Below the pieces are notes generated by a model. The model was not told the DNA's origin, ran no database searches, and saw only the letters and a program-made list of their open reading frames with translations. Shown here piece by piece: positions 42,398-51,559 of a DNA stretch of 64,000 bases. The stretch comes from UBA1535 sp964371035 (GTDB lineage: Bacteria; Bacillota; Clostridia; Tissierellales; Sedimentibacteraceae), in NCBI GenBank assembly GCA_964371035.1, contig CAYJLG010000008.1, positions 20,952 to 84,951 of the forward strand. Reading direction: 5' to 3'. Position 1 is the stretch's first letter. Each line of letters begins with the position of its first letter. Both the position numbers and the translations under genes were made by a program.

Positions 42398-43318
42398 CTA
42401 TAAGTGATTTTTAGGATCAGATGCATCTGAAAATTTATTTCCAACTATGTAAAATGAGATGGTTACAAAAGATAGAACTAAAGTCGGATAAGCCAATTGA
42501 TATGGATAGATCATGAAATTATTTTTTCCTTCATTAACCATATTGCCAAGCGACACTACTTCCGGTGGAAGTCCAAGTCCAATAAACCCTAAAAACACTT
42601 CATTTCCTATAGAGTATGGTATTGTCAAAGCAGTTTCCATAATTATTATGCTTACTAAAAAAGGGATAATATTTTTAGTAATAATTCTACTTAATGGTGT
42701 CCCTAAGCATTGTGAAGCTATGTTGTATTCACTTTCTCTGATAGACAATACTTTGTTCCTTATAAATCTAGCAATTGATAACCATCCTCTAGTAGACATA
42801 GCAATTACAATAGTCCAAAATCCAGGACGCATTATGTATGCTAAAAGAATAAGATATACAGTTGATGGTACGTTCATCACTATATTATATAATTCTGTCA
42901 TAAATCTATCTATTTTTCTTAAATATCCCCACAATGCACCTGCTATTACACCTATTCCTATGTCAAAAAAAGCGATCACAAATCCAAGTTGTAATGACGT
43001 CTTGGTCCCATGCCATGTTCTTGCCCAAATATCTCTTCCCAAAGCATCTGTGCCAAACCAATGTTCTGAGCTTGGAGATTGATTCCACTCTCTTGGATCC
43101 ATTATAACCTCATTTGGGTCTATATCTGATACCATTGGATAGATGAAGCTTATTGCAATAAATGCAATCATCATCAAAAACAAAAATGTCGATAGTTTGC
43201 TTTTGAAAAAAGTTCTAAAAGTAGATTGCCAATAGGAATAATTAGAAAAACCTGCATCTTCTTCTTGTCCTTCATTAAATTCTGCTATTTCAAATAAATT
43301 TTTATTTAGATTTTCCAT
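42398..43318 (-). CDS. oppC: Peptide ABC transporter permease OppC
   Basis: The 306-residue membrane protein has one helix near residues 38-60 and five further hydrophobic segments. The cytoplasmic EAA-type loop is seen around SIRESEYNIASQCLGTPLSR. The N-terminal extension and the DPREWNQSPSSEHWFGTDALG stretch before the second helix are characteristic of OppC/DppC. It follows oppB by three bases. Confidence 0.9.
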   Translation of the reverse strand: MENLNKNLFEIAEFNEGQEEDAGFSNYSYWQSTFRTFFKSKLSTFLFLMMIAFIAISFIYPMVSDIDPNEVIMDPREWNQSPSSEHWFGTDALGRDIWARTWHGTKTSLQLGFVIAFFDIGIGVIAGALWGYLRKIDRFMTELYNIVMNVPSTVYLILLAYIMRPGFWTIVIAMSTRGWLSIARFIRNKVLSIRESEYNIASQCLGTPLSRIITKNIIPFLVSIIIMETALTIPYSIGNEVFLGFIGLGLPPEVVSLGNMVNEGKNNFMIYPYQLAYPTLVLSFVTISFYIVGNKFSDASDPKNHL

Positions 43319-43321
43319 AGT

Positions 43322-44263
43322 TTATTCCTCCTTGCCTGCCAATTTTATTCTTGGATCTACAAGCATCATCAAAATATCTCCTAAGAATATTCCAATTACA
43401 CCTAATACTGAAAATATCAATACTAATATTTGTATTAAGTTGTTATCCATCTGTCTTATAGCATATACTAACAATCCTCCCATGCCTGGAATAGAATATA
43501 CACTTTCTATTACTAGTGACCCTGCTATAGTGAGTAGTAGCTGTGATGGTAAATATTGTACAAGTGGTACTATTGCATTTCTTAATATATGATTTCGCAT
43601 AATATATTTTTGCGAAAACCCTTTTGCCCTTGCAAATTTTACATAGTCTCTATTTTCTTCATCTATCATAAATCTTCTTAGCCAAATTGCGTACCAAGCA
43701 ATACTTGTTAAGGATAGTGAAACTACTGGCAATATCCAGGTTACAGGTTGGTCATCATAGAAAAGCATTGGCCAGTCCATTAATGATGTAATCCACATCT
43801 GAATCAAAAATATATAGATAAGGCTGGGTACAGCCCTAACTAACACAACATATCCTGTACCCAGATTGTCTAAAAATTTATCTTTATATCTTGCCATGCC
43901 TATTCCCATCAAGAGTCCCAAAAATACACTTATTATCATGCTTGAAATTCCTAATACTAGTGAATATGGTATTTTTTCCATCAATATTTCACTAATATCC
44001 ATTTTGGGGTAAACAGTTATAGATTTGCCTAAATCACCTCTTAATAAATTTGAAATAAAGTCAAATAATTGTTCTAATGGATGATCCAATACACCTATAC
44101 TCTCAAGATAAGTATTTCGCTGAGATTCAGACATATTTATGTAATCTTCACGCGTAAAATATCCTGATTTAGGCATAAATCTTAAAAGCAAAAATACTAT
44201 GAATATTACAAATAAAATTGTTATTACAGATTGTATTAACCTTTTAAGTACATATTTTTTCAT
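43322..44263 (-). CDS. oppB: Peptide ABC transporter permease OppB
   Basis: The 313-residue protein starts with KKYVLKRLIQSVITILFVIF, the usual first helix of OppB/DppB, and has six hydrophobic segments. A loop with YVKFARAKGFSQKYIMRNHI is the ATPase-contact (EAA) region. It lies between oppA and oppC with gaps of 12 and 3 bases. Which peptides are carried cannot be read from the sequence. Confidence 0.92.
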   Translation of the reverse strand: MKKYVLKRLIQSVITILFVIFIVFLLLRFMPKSGYFTREDYINMSESQRNTYLESIGVLDHPLEQLFDFISNLLRGDLGKSITVYPKMDISEILMEKIPYSLVLGISSMIISVFLGLLMGIGMARYKDKFLDNLGTGYVVLVRAVPSLIYIFLIQMWITSLMDWPMLFYDDQPVTWILPVVSLSLTSIAWYAIWLRRFMIDEENRDYVKFARAKGFSQKYIMRNHILRNAIVPLVQYLPSQLLLTIAGSLVIESVYSIPGMGGLLVYAIRQMDNNLIQILVLIFSVLGVIGIFLGDILMMLVDPRIKLAGKEE

Positions 44264-44275
44264 AAGTCACCACTT

Positions 44276-46207
44276 TTAATTTAAATTTTCTAGTTCCTCA
44301 TAGAATTTAATTTTTAGTTCTTCGTATCTATCTGTAGTTATAGGATCTTCTTCAACTACCATGCCTTTATATTTAAATCTAGTTATTCCAAAACCTCCTC
44401 GTGGCGCAGTGAAAGGAACTATTTTTGTCATTTCATAGTCACCGCCACCTGATTGCCATGGAATGATATATGCTCTATCTATTAACAATGCTTCGGCCTG
44501 TGCAAATAACGTATATCTCTCATTTAAATCATATATAGTGTCAGCTTTTTCGACTAACGCATCAAACTCAGAATCTGAATATCCGCCATCATTAACACCA
44601 CCATCTGTTACAAGTCTACCTAACTGTGCGATAGGATCTGCAAATCTAAATGAAAAACTGTCATAAGTTATGTCGAATCTTCCTGGTTGAATTACTTCAC
44701 CATATTTATTGTCTACATATCTTCCTTGCTCTACAACAACATTGCCTTCTCCAAGGTTAACACTTAGCATTTGTGCTAATAGTGCTGCTAATTGTCCATC
44801 ATCACTTGAATTGCTTACAGAAAAAGTAATCTGCACAGGCAATTTACCATCAATATCAAAACTTGCAACTGGTAACATATCGACAGTTTGAGGTGTTACG
44901 CCTTTTATATTTCCATTATCATCTACAAGCTCATCTATAGCTTTTTGCATATATTCTTGAGCTAACGTGGCATCGAAAGTATTAGCATTTTTTATATCTA
45001 CTAACTCAGGATAATCTGTATAATCTTTTCCATCTAAATTTATTACATTTTCAGGAACTATTGTATTTCTAAGTATAGCATCTGGATCTATAGGATTATA
45101 CAAGCTTGATAGTAACACTCTATCAATACCATGATACAATGCTTTTCTAAAATTTTCATTTTGAATAAATGCTTGAAATTCAGGATTTAAACTTTGGAAA
45201 TTAAGTGCAAACCAGTAGTTTACGCTACTTAATTCAGACAAATTGATATATTGACCCCATTCGCCATTTTGAAGTGCACCTACTTGACTTCCTTCAAGTG
45301 AAGCAGATGAAATTTCACCTCTCTGGAACATTTGTGCTCTTACTGCTGCATCTTCAACCTTTTGCAAAGTAACTTCACTTACAGATATTTTGTCTTTGTC
45401 CCAATAGTTTTCGTTTTTCAACAATACTATTTGTTTGTCTCTTTGCCAATCAGATAGATAGTACGCACCATTATATAACATACTTTCTTTTGACAATCCA
45501 AAATCTTCGCCAACTGTCGCCAAGAATTCACCATTAACCGGTAAAAACATTTCTGTTACTAAATATGATATGAAATAAGGTGTAGGTGCAGTTAATGTGT
45601 ATTCTAAAGTATAAGGATCTATTGCTTTTACACCTACTGTCGAATCAAAGCTTTCTAATACTTCTTCTCTAGTTTTTCCTATGTCGATACCATCTTCTAT
45701 ATCCCACAGGTTATAATTATAATCTTTTAACCCTACAATTACAGGTCGTATAATTCCAAAATTAGGAGCATCATTTCTTGGATCTGCTATATAACGTAAG
45801 CTTTCTATAAAGTCTTGTGCTGTTACTTCGTATTCCGTCTCAGCACCAGTATGGTCTACCCACTTTATTCCTTGTCTTAGTTTAAATGTCCAAACAGTAA
45901 AATCATCATTGTGAGTCCAGCTTTCTGCTACAGAAGGTACAAACTGGCCGTATTTGTCGTTTTCTACTAAGCCATCAGTAGTGTTGCCCATTACTCTATA
46001 TGATGTATTGGTTTGCATAGTTAATGGATTTAATGTTTGTACCTCTACGTCATAAGTAGTAGAGTATTTGTCTGCCAACGTAGGTTCTTCAGCAGTTCCG
46101 TTTACAGATGGTGCATTTGTACTTCCTTCATTTGATGAATCTGAACATCCTACAAAAATACTCATAATCATCGTTAAAACTAAAATTAGACTTAATAACT
46201 TTTTCAT
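44276..46207 (-). CDS. oppA: Peptide-binding lipoprotein OppA
   Basis: This family-5 solute-binding protein captures peptides outside the cell. The signal peptide ends in the lipobox IFVGC near residue 21. The fold is supported by VAESWTHNDDFTVWTFKLRQ near residue 85 and later YEVTAQDFIESLRY. At 643 residues it is longer than most OppA (about 540), like other clostridial members. GGAGG precedes ATG. It is the first gene after the sigma-54-type promoter at 46264-46279, so the whole transporter-peptidase operon probably depends on sigma-54. Confidence 0.9.
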   Translation of the reverse strand: MKKLLSLILVLTMIMSIFVGCSDSSNEGSTNAPSVNGTAEEPTLADKYSTTYDVEVQTLNPLTMQTNTSYRVMGNTTDGLVENDKYGQFVPSVAESWTHNDDFTVWTFKLRQGIKWVDHTGAETEYEVTAQDFIESLRYIADPRNDAPNFGIIRPVIVGLKDYNYNLWDIEDGIDIGKTREEVLESFDSTVGVKAIDPYTLEYTLTAPTPYFISYLVTEMFLPVNGEFLATVGEDFGLSKESMLYNGAYYLSDWQRDKQIVLLKNENYWDKDKISVSEVTLQKVEDAAVRAQMFQRGEISSASLEGSQVGALQNGEWGQYINLSELSSVNYWFALNFQSLNPEFQAFIQNENFRKALYHGIDRVLLSSLYNPIDPDAILRNTIVPENVINLDGKDYTDYPELVDIKNANTFDATLAQEYMQKAIDELVDDNGNIKGVTPQTVDMLPVASFDIDGKLPVQITFSVSNSSDDGQLAALLAQMLSVNLGEGNVVVEQGRYVDNKYGEVIQPGRFDITYDSFSFRFADPIAQLGRLVTDGGVNDGGYSDSEFDALVEKADTIYDLNERYTLFAQAEALLIDRAYIIPWQSGGGDYEMTKIVPFTAPRGGFGITRFKYKGMVVEEDPITTDRYEELKIKFYEELENLN

Positions 46208-46263
46208 TTCTTCCTCCTAAGATTGTTAGTTTTACGCGTTAGCGTATAAATTATTTTTATATA

Positions 46264-46279
46264 AGCAATTATCGTTCCA
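46264..46279 (-). promoter_or_regulatory. Sigma-54 promoter of the opp-iadA operon
   Basis: On the minus strand TGGAACGATAATTGCT matches the -24/-12 consensus TGGCACGN4TTGCW with one mismatch; the GG and GC are ten bases apart. It lies 57 bases before the oppA start. A small hairpin (TACGC/GCGTA, 46233-46246) would sit near the 5' end of the transcript. Confidence 0.7.
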
Positions 46280-46320
46280 AAAAATTAAATTTATGCTGAA
46301 CATTTTTGAAAACGTTATTT

Positions 46321-46434
46321 TTTCGATGAAATATTTTTTTCAATTTTTTTATTCAATAAAAAAGGCAATAGATAGCAGTTGAATTTCATCGAAACACCAT
46401 TTAATCACCATTAAAAACCCATTTTATCCCCATT
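46321..46434 (-). promoter_or_regulatory. Upstream activating region: phased CCATT repeats and TTTC-N3-GAAA dyads
   Basis: CCATT occurs at 46397, 46408, 46419 and 46430, exactly 11 bases apart, so all four face the same side of the helix. Two inverse copies of an 11-12 base dyad lie nearer to the promoter: TTTCGATGAAAT (46321-46332) and ATTTCATCGAAA (46383-46394). All are upstream of the -24/-12 promoter, where enhancer sites for sigma-54 activators are expected. The rest of the 46208-46576 gap holds no gene. Confidence 0.55.
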
Positions 46435-46576
46435 AACTTTTTTCGATTTATTTTGTACACAGTAATAAAAGCATCCATCGCTACGCTCGCTAAACTCTCC
46501 TTAGATTCATATTTTGCATTGATTCAATCGATATATGCTTTAAATTTTAAGCTGTGATTCTTTAAAACTAACAACG

Positions 46577-48382
46577 CTACTCGTTTATCCTAATTTCTGT
46601 AGAAATAATATTGTATTTTTTAATTTTTCTATAAAAAGTAGCTTTGCTTATTCCAAGTTTTTCGCAAATTTTTTTTACAGCATTTCCGTTGAGACCATAT
46701 AGTTTTATTGCTTTTATCAATTCTCTTTTTTCTAAATCATCAATTTTTTGTAAAATGACTTCTGATTCTTTGGCAAGTATTTCACATTGAGTTATTTTTT
46801 TATTCCTAATTTTTACTGGCAGACAATCAATATCTATAAATTCTTTTTCTGACATGTTTACCGCGTATTCGATAGCATTTTCTAATTCTCTGACGTTACC
46901 GTTCCATTCATATGATTTTATGATTTCGATAGCACTTTTATCTATAGCATATATGTTTTTTTCTAGTTTTTTAGAAAATTTATTGATAAAATAATTAGCT
47001 AGAAGTTCTAAATCATCTTTTCGCTCTCTTAAAGGCGGTAAATGTAAAGGTATCACATTTAATCTATAATATAAATCTTCTCTGAATTCTTTATTTTTAA
47101 CTTTTTCTTCTAAGTTAGAGTTTGTTGATGCTATGATTCTAACATCTACGTCAATATAACTTTTGCCACTAATCCTCATCACTTTTCCATCTTGCAAAAC
47201 TCTTAAAAGTTTTGGTTGTAGATTTAATGGCATGTCCCCTATTTCATCTAACAACAAAGTTCCTTTGTGTGCTAATTCGAATTTACCCGGTCGACCACCT
47301 TTAAGTGCTCCCGTATATGCACCTTCCTCATACCCAAACAATTCACTTTCAAACAAGTTTTCCGGGATTGCACTACAATTGATCGCAATAAACGATTCGC
47401 TTTTTCTTTTACTGTCATGATGCAATGCCCTAGCAAACAATTCTTTGCCTGTTCCACTTTCACCTGTAATCAAGATAGTAGAATCCGTCATAGAAGCTTT
47501 TTTCGCAAGTTGAATCACTTCTGTCATGCTTTCACTGTTATGTTTTATATTGTCAAATTCTGTAGCGATATTTGCATTTATCATATTTGTAGCAGAAACT
47601 ATTGCTTGTCTTAATTCTTCTATAACATAGACTACTGAAGCTACTCTATCATATGAATCATCTAATTTGCAGATTTTCGCATCGACAATACCTCTAAATG
47701 ATATTTTTGCATCTTCATATGAAAATTCTTTTCCTTTTATTTCTTCTCCAAGCTTGCTCATTTCAATTGTGTCTATGTCTAGTAACAACTCATTTATGGT
47801 AGTGTGTTTATTAGTTTTTATTCCAAAAAGATTATTTGCTTTGTCATTATAATATTCGATATTTCCGTCAAAATCAGTTATTACTACTGATTTTTGAGTA
47901 ATATTGATAACTTCTTGCATTTGAGTACTCAATATTTTAACTTGTATTGATCTGTCCTTTTCTATCGCTTGTGCTACTAATGATTCAGCTATTTTTTCCA
48001 GAAAAACTACAATATTATTTTCCATACTAAGTAGCAATTCTCTTTGTTTTTTGTTAAATGCAATAAGTCCGATTGCACCTATTACTTCAACACAAGTTTT
48101 AATCGGAGAAACTATCTCAGCAAATTCAGAACAGTTTGTATTGGCACATTCTTTACAAACTGGGTCTTCTTTAGGGTTTTTTACAATATACGTTTTTGCA
48201 GTATTTAAACAATGTGCGAAAACTCCTTTTTCATTAACTTTTTGACCTATTAAATCTTTATATTTTCCAGTTCCCGCTATCCTTGTTAGTTTATCATCAG
48301 TTACTGTGACATCTATACCTATGACGCTTGAAATCGCTTCTGCATTTTTTTGTATATTATCTTTTATGTGTATTAAATTCAT
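46577..48382 (-). CDS. Sigma-54 activator with GAF/PAS sensor and Fis-type HTH
   Basis: The N-terminal 150 residues resemble a GAF-like sensor and include a cysteine-rich segment (PVCKECANTNC) that might bind a metal or respond to redox. A PAS domain follows at about 150-260. The AAA+ domain has Walker A GESGTGKELFARALH, the loop GAYTGA (GAFTGA variant) and WNGNVRELEN. The C-terminus has a Fis-type helix-turn-helix with ICEKLGISKATFYRKI. It lies immediately upstream of the oppA promoter region and is a good candidate to control it. It is preceded by pgeF, four bases away. Confidence 0.88.
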   Translation of the reverse strand: MNLIHIKDNIQKNAEAISSVIGIDVTVTDDKLTRIAGTGKYKDLIGQKVNEKGVFAHCLNTAKTYIVKNPKEDPVCKECANTNCSEFAEIVSPIKTCVEVIGAIGLIAFNKKQRELLLSMENNIVVFLEKIAESLVAQAIEKDRSIQVKILSTQMQEVINITQKSVVITDFDGNIEYYNDKANNLFGIKTNKHTTINELLLDIDTIEMSKLGEEIKGKEFSYEDAKISFRGIVDAKICKLDDSYDRVASVVYVIEELRQAIVSATNMINANIATEFDNIKHNSESMTEVIQLAKKASMTDSTILITGESGTGKELFARALHHDSKRKSESFIAINCSAIPENLFESELFGYEEGAYTGALKGGRPGKFELAHKGTLLLDEIGDMPLNLQPKLLRVLQDGKVMRISGKSYIDVDVRIIASTNSNLEEKVKNKEFREDLYYRLNVIPLHLPPLRERKDDLELLANYFINKFSKKLEKNIYAIDKSAIEIIKSYEWNGNVRELENAIEYAVNMSEKEFIDIDCLPVKIRNKKITQCEILAKESEVILQKIDDLEKRELIKAIKLYGLNGNAVKKICEKLGISKATFYRKIKKYNIISTEIRINE

Positions 48383-48386
48383 ACTT

Positions 48387-49211
48387 TCACCTTGGTTTAT
48401 CGTCTTTTATCATCATGACAGCGCCCATAATTCCTCTTTTTCCGTTATGTCCTCGATGTGAAAAAAATATATCTTTTTTGCATTTCGTGCATAGATTCAT
48501 GTTTTCAATATTTTCGACTTTAATTCCAGATTCTGTTAACAAGAGCTCATTTATCTTCCATAAGTCAATATGAGTTTTCGTTCCTTTTGAGTACATAAAA
48601 CTGCTATATTTAGGGTTTACTTCTAAAAACATATCTTTAACATCTTCATCTACTTCAAAGCAATCTTGGCAAAGCGATGGTCCTATAGACACTAATATGT
48701 TTTCTGGAGAGGAATTATAATGTTTCACAAATTTTTCTATAGTTTTTTCTGCAATTTTTAAAAGTGTACCTTTCCATCCTGAATGAACTACCGAGATTAC
48801 TTGATTTATCGGATCATAAAAGAACAATGGTACACAATCTGCATGTGTTGTTAGCAAGGCAATGCCTCTTTCATTAGTAATAAGTCCATCTACGTCTCTA
48901 TAATCTCTTTTTTCAGTTACACCTTTGCCTTTGTCATCTAATGTCACAATTTTTACATTGTTGGTGTGCGTTTGAAAACTCGTAACAAAATCATTAGCAT
49001 TAATACCTAAATATTCTGCCAATTTTTTATAATTTGTGGAAATGTTCTCCTCTTCATCATCAGTTCCCCAACCTAAATTAAGCGATTCATATACCCCTTC
49101 ACTCACGCCACCTTTTTTAGTTGTAAAACAATGCACTATCTCGCTAAAATTACTCATTTTTTTTGAAGTTAAAAATTCAAATTCATCAATATTATTGAAA
49201 TCATAGTTCAT
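48387..49211 (-). CDS. pgeF: PgeF (YlmD/YfiH) laccase-domain protein
   Basis: The family was first named for copper oxidase activity and later for correcting L-serine misincorporation in peptidoglycan; nucleoside phosphorylase activity has also been reported. The motifs QTHTNNV near residue 88, TTHADCVPLFFYDP near 125, VHSGWKGTLLKIAEK near 143 and CTKCKKDIFFSHRG near the C-terminus carry the zinc-binding His and Cys residues. GAGGTG fits ATG at 49211 (274 residues) better than GTG at 49217. It precedes the sigma-54 activator gene by four bases; a functional tie is not evident. Confidence 0.88.
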   Translation of the reverse strand: MNYDFNNIDEFEFLTSKKMSNFSEIVHCFTTKKGGVSEGVYESLNLGWGTDDEEENISTNYKKLAEYLGINANDFVTSFQTHTNNVKIVTLDDKGKGVTEKRDYRDVDGLITNERGIALLTTHADCVPLFFYDPINQVISVVHSGWKGTLLKIAEKTIEKFVKHYNSSPENILVSIGPSLCQDCFEVDEDVKDMFLEVNPKYSSFMYSKGTKTHIDLWKINELLLTESGIKVENIENMNLCTKCKKDIFFSHRGHNGKRGIMGAVMMIKDDKPR

Positions 49212-49227
49212 GGGCACCTCGTTTTAA

Positions 49228-49241
49228 CTGTTAATAATAAA
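49228..49241 (+). repeat. Relic right end of the MITE family
   Basis: ACTGTTAATAATAA matches the right end of elements A and D. It lies ten bases left of element D, as if two copies once sat in tandem sharing a target duplication. Confidence 0.45.
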
Positions 49242-49250
49242 TATTATATT

Positions 49251-49497
49251 GTTACTATTCACAGTCGATATAGCGTACAAAGGAAAAAATAATAAAATAA
49301 TGGAAGCCTTATGGAGATTGGATTAAGTTGTGTGAAATTTTTGTGAAATCTCTGCCCCAACGTGGGCATGACCTTTCTGACTATCATCTTTTGGGGATTC
49401 TGAACAAAAGTGATCGTACAACTTCCCAATCGGAGTACTCGGCGACAGATTTTATTATTTTTTCCCGTTGAAATTTCATTTGACTGTTAATAATAAC
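49251..49497 (+). repeat. MITE-like element D with 9-bp target duplication
   Basis: TATTATATT flanks the element on both sides (49242-49250 and 49498-49506). The ends GTTACTATTCACAGTC and GACTGTTAATAATAAC are inverse copies at 14 of 16 positions. Subterminal GGAAAAAATAATAAAAT and its inverse ATTTTATTATTTTTTCC extend the pairing, so the transcript could fold into a long hairpin. No open reading frame is present. It occupies most of the gap between pgeF and degV. Confidence 0.8.
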
Positions 49498-49630
49498 TAT
49501 TATATTAAAAATATGTAAAAAATTCTACATTTTTTTATATACAAACTATTTTTTTTATGATATTATTTTTGATATAAAATTATATTTATACTAATTTTAT
49601 TTGAAACCAATTAACAAGTTAGGAGTTACT

Positions 49631-50503
49631 ATGCGCGATTACGTAATTGTTACTGAATCCACAACAGATTTGCCACAGAGTTTGATTGATGAATTAGGAA
49701 TACATATTATACCTATGGAATTTACTATTGATGAAAAAACCTACTATAATTACCCTGACAATAGCAGTCTTTCATCTAAGAATTTTTATGATTTGTTAAG
49801 AGAAGGAAAATCTTCAACTACATCGCTAATAAATACGTCTAGGTTTATGGAAGTATTTTTAAGCATTTTAGAAAAAGATAAAGATATATTGTATATAGGA
49901 TTTTCATCTGCTCTAAGCGGAAGTTTTAATGCTTCTACCTTAGCTGTCAATGTATTGTCTTCAGAATATCCAGAAAGAAAAATTTTGGCAGTTGATTCAT
50001 TGGCAGCTTCAATGGGCGAAGGATTGTTAGTATATTTAGCTGCTAAGAAAAAAGCAGAGGGTATGGATATTACAGACTTATATAACTGGGTCGTAGCTAA
50101 TAAACTGAATGTTTGTCAATGGTTTACTGTAGAGGATTTGCATCATTTGAAAAGAGGCGGAAGAGTTTCTGCCACTTCTGCTATTATAGGTTCTGTATTA
50201 AATATAAAACCAATTTTGCATGTTGATGAAAATGGGAAATTGATATTGGTAGATAAAATTAGAGGTAGAAAATATTCAATGTCTTCACTTGTTGAGATAA
50301 TGAAAAAGAAGATTTTAAACCCCGAAAAACAAACTATTTTTGTTAGTCATGGTGATTGCATAGAAGATGCCAAGCAAATAGCTGAGATGATAAAAAATGA
50401 ACTCAATGTCAATGATGTATTGATAAATACGATCGGACCTGTAATAGGCTCACATTCTGGACCAGGTACAATCGCAGTGTTTTTTATGGGTAGCAAAAGA
50501 TAA
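49631..50503 (+). CDS. DegV-family fatty-acid-binding protein
   Basis: DegV-like proteins (FakB) bind fatty acids and present them to a kinase for phosphorylation. The first strand reads VIVTESTTDLPQSLIDELGI, then TSLINTSRFMEVF, the FSSALSGSFN motif near residue 90, VDSLAASMGEG and FTVEDLHHLKRGGRVS near residue 160. These are all typical. A frame from 49601 exists, but TTAGGAG precedes ATG at 49631, giving 290 residues. The FakA-type kinase is not in this window. A terminator shared with recR follows. Confidence 0.88.
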   Translation: MRDYVIVTESTTDLPQSLIDELGIHIIPMEFTIDEKTYYNYPDNSSLSSKNFYDLLREGKSSTTSLINTSRFMEVFLSILEKDKDILYIGFSSALSGSFNASTLAVNVLSSEYPERKILAVDSLAASMGEGLLVYLAAKKKAEGMDITDLYNWVVANKLNVCQWFTVEDLHHLKRGGRVSATSAIIGSVLNIKPILHVDENGKLILVDKIRGRKYSMSSLVEIMKKKILNPEKQTIFVSHGDCIEDAKQIAEMIKNELNVNDVLINTIGPVIGSHSGPGTIAVFFMGSKR

Positions 50504-50521
50504 TTTAATAAACAAAATAAA

Positions 50522-50579
50522 ACCTTTCACTTTATAAATCGTAGTATTTCTACTACACATAAAGTGAAAGGTTCTTTTT
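50522..50579. terminator. Strong terminator between degV and recR
   Basis: Arms AACCTTTCACTTTAT and ATAAAGTGAAAGGTT (50522-50536 with 50560-50574) pair, with an inner GTAG/CTAC stem in the loop and T-rich sequence after. Confidence 0.85.
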
Positions 50580-51174
50580 ATATTTCTCGTCTGCCTTCCA
50601 TAGCTTTTAGCAAAGTGATTTCATCGGCATATTCGATATCTCCTCCGACAGGAATTCCATGTGCTATTCGAGTTACTTTTATGCCCATTGGTTTTATTAG
50701 TCTAGCGATATATACAGCTGTAGCTTCGCCTTCAATAGTTGGATTGGTTGCTAATATTATTTCTTCAATATCAGCACTCAATCTGCTTAATAACTCTTTT
50801 ATATTTATCTGATCTGGCCCAATTCCATCTAATGGTGATATTGTGCCATGTAAGACATGATAAACGCCTTTATATTCTTTGGATTTCTCCATGGCAATCA
50901 CATCTTTTACGTCTTCAACTACACAAATCATGCTAACATTTCGCTTAGCATTCATGCAGATATTACACTTTTCTGTTTCTGATAAATTGCCACATATGGA
51001 ACAAAATTTAGTGTATTTTTTAGCATTTACTATTGCTTTTGCAAATTCAACAACTTCGTCTCCGCCCATGTCTAAGACATGAAATGCTAATCTTTGAGCT
51101 GTTTTTCTACCGATTCCAGGAAGTTTTGAAAACTCTTCTATCAATTTTGCAATTGGAGCCGTATATTGTTCCAT
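50578..51174 (-). CDS. recR: Recombination protein RecR
   Basis: RecR acts with RecO and RecF in recombinational repair of gaps. The protein opens with a helix-hairpin-helix (LPGIGRKTAQRLAFHVL), then a four-cysteine zinc finger (CSICGNL and CNIC) near residue 57, and a TOPRIM domain with VVEDVKDVIAMEK and ATNPTIEGEATAVY. The 198-residue length is standard. It closes the dnaX-ybaB-recR operon. Confidence 0.96.
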   Translation of the reverse strand: MEQYTAPIAKLIEEFSKLPGIGRKTAQRLAFHVLDMGGDEVVEFAKAIVNAKKYTKFCSICGNLSETEKCNICMNAKRNVSMICVVEDVKDVIAMEKSKEYKGVYHVLHGTISPLDGIGPDQINIKELLSRLSADIEEIILATNPTIEGEATAVYIARLIKPMGIKVTRIAHGIPVGGDIEYADEITLLKAMEGRREI

Positions 51175-51193
51175 AAATTAATGCCTCCGAGAA

Positions 51194-51535
51194 TTAAAAC
51201 ATTCCGGGAATATTCAATCCGCCGGTAACTTTTTTCATTTCTTGCTCGCTAACTTCATCTGCTTTTCTAAAAGCTTCGTTTATTGCGGCAACAATAAGAT
51301 CTTCAAGCATTTCAACATCATCTGAATCAACTACTTCAGGATCGATTTTTAGAGTTTTTAAAACTTTTTTCCCTGTCACTACTACATTTACAGCACCACC
51401 GCCAGATGTAGTTTCAATTTCTTTATCTTCAATTTCCTTTTGCGCAGCTTCCATTTGCTGTTGCATTTTTTGAACCTGTTTCATCATATTATTCATGTTG
51501 CCACCACCCATGTTTGGCATTCTTCTTCCTTTCAT
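51194..51535 (-). CDS. YbaB/EbfC-family nucleoid-associated protein
   Basis: The 113-residue protein has the methionine- and glutamine-rich N-terminal helix (MMKQVQKMQQQMEAAQKEIE), the SGGGAVNVVVTG strand region and a leucine-rich helix before a C-terminal GLNIPGMF. It binds DNA as a dimer and in most bacteria lies between dnaX and recR, as here. GGAGG precedes ATG at 51535; another ATG five codons in also has a weak site. Confidence 0.93.
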   Translation of the reverse strand: MKGRRMPNMGGGNMNNMMKQVQKMQQQMEAAQKEIEDKEIETTSGGGAVNVVVTGKKVLKTLKIDPEVVDSDDVEMLEDLIVAAINEAFRKADEVSEQEMKKVTGGLNIPGMF

Positions 51536-51559
51536 AAATCCTCCATAATAATTAATTAT

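Noticed and set aside
46391..46434. CCATT array as a CRISPR or simple repeat
   Set aside because: Units are 11 bases with only five fixed bases and no spacers; the place upstream of a sigma-54 promoter fits regulatory sites better.
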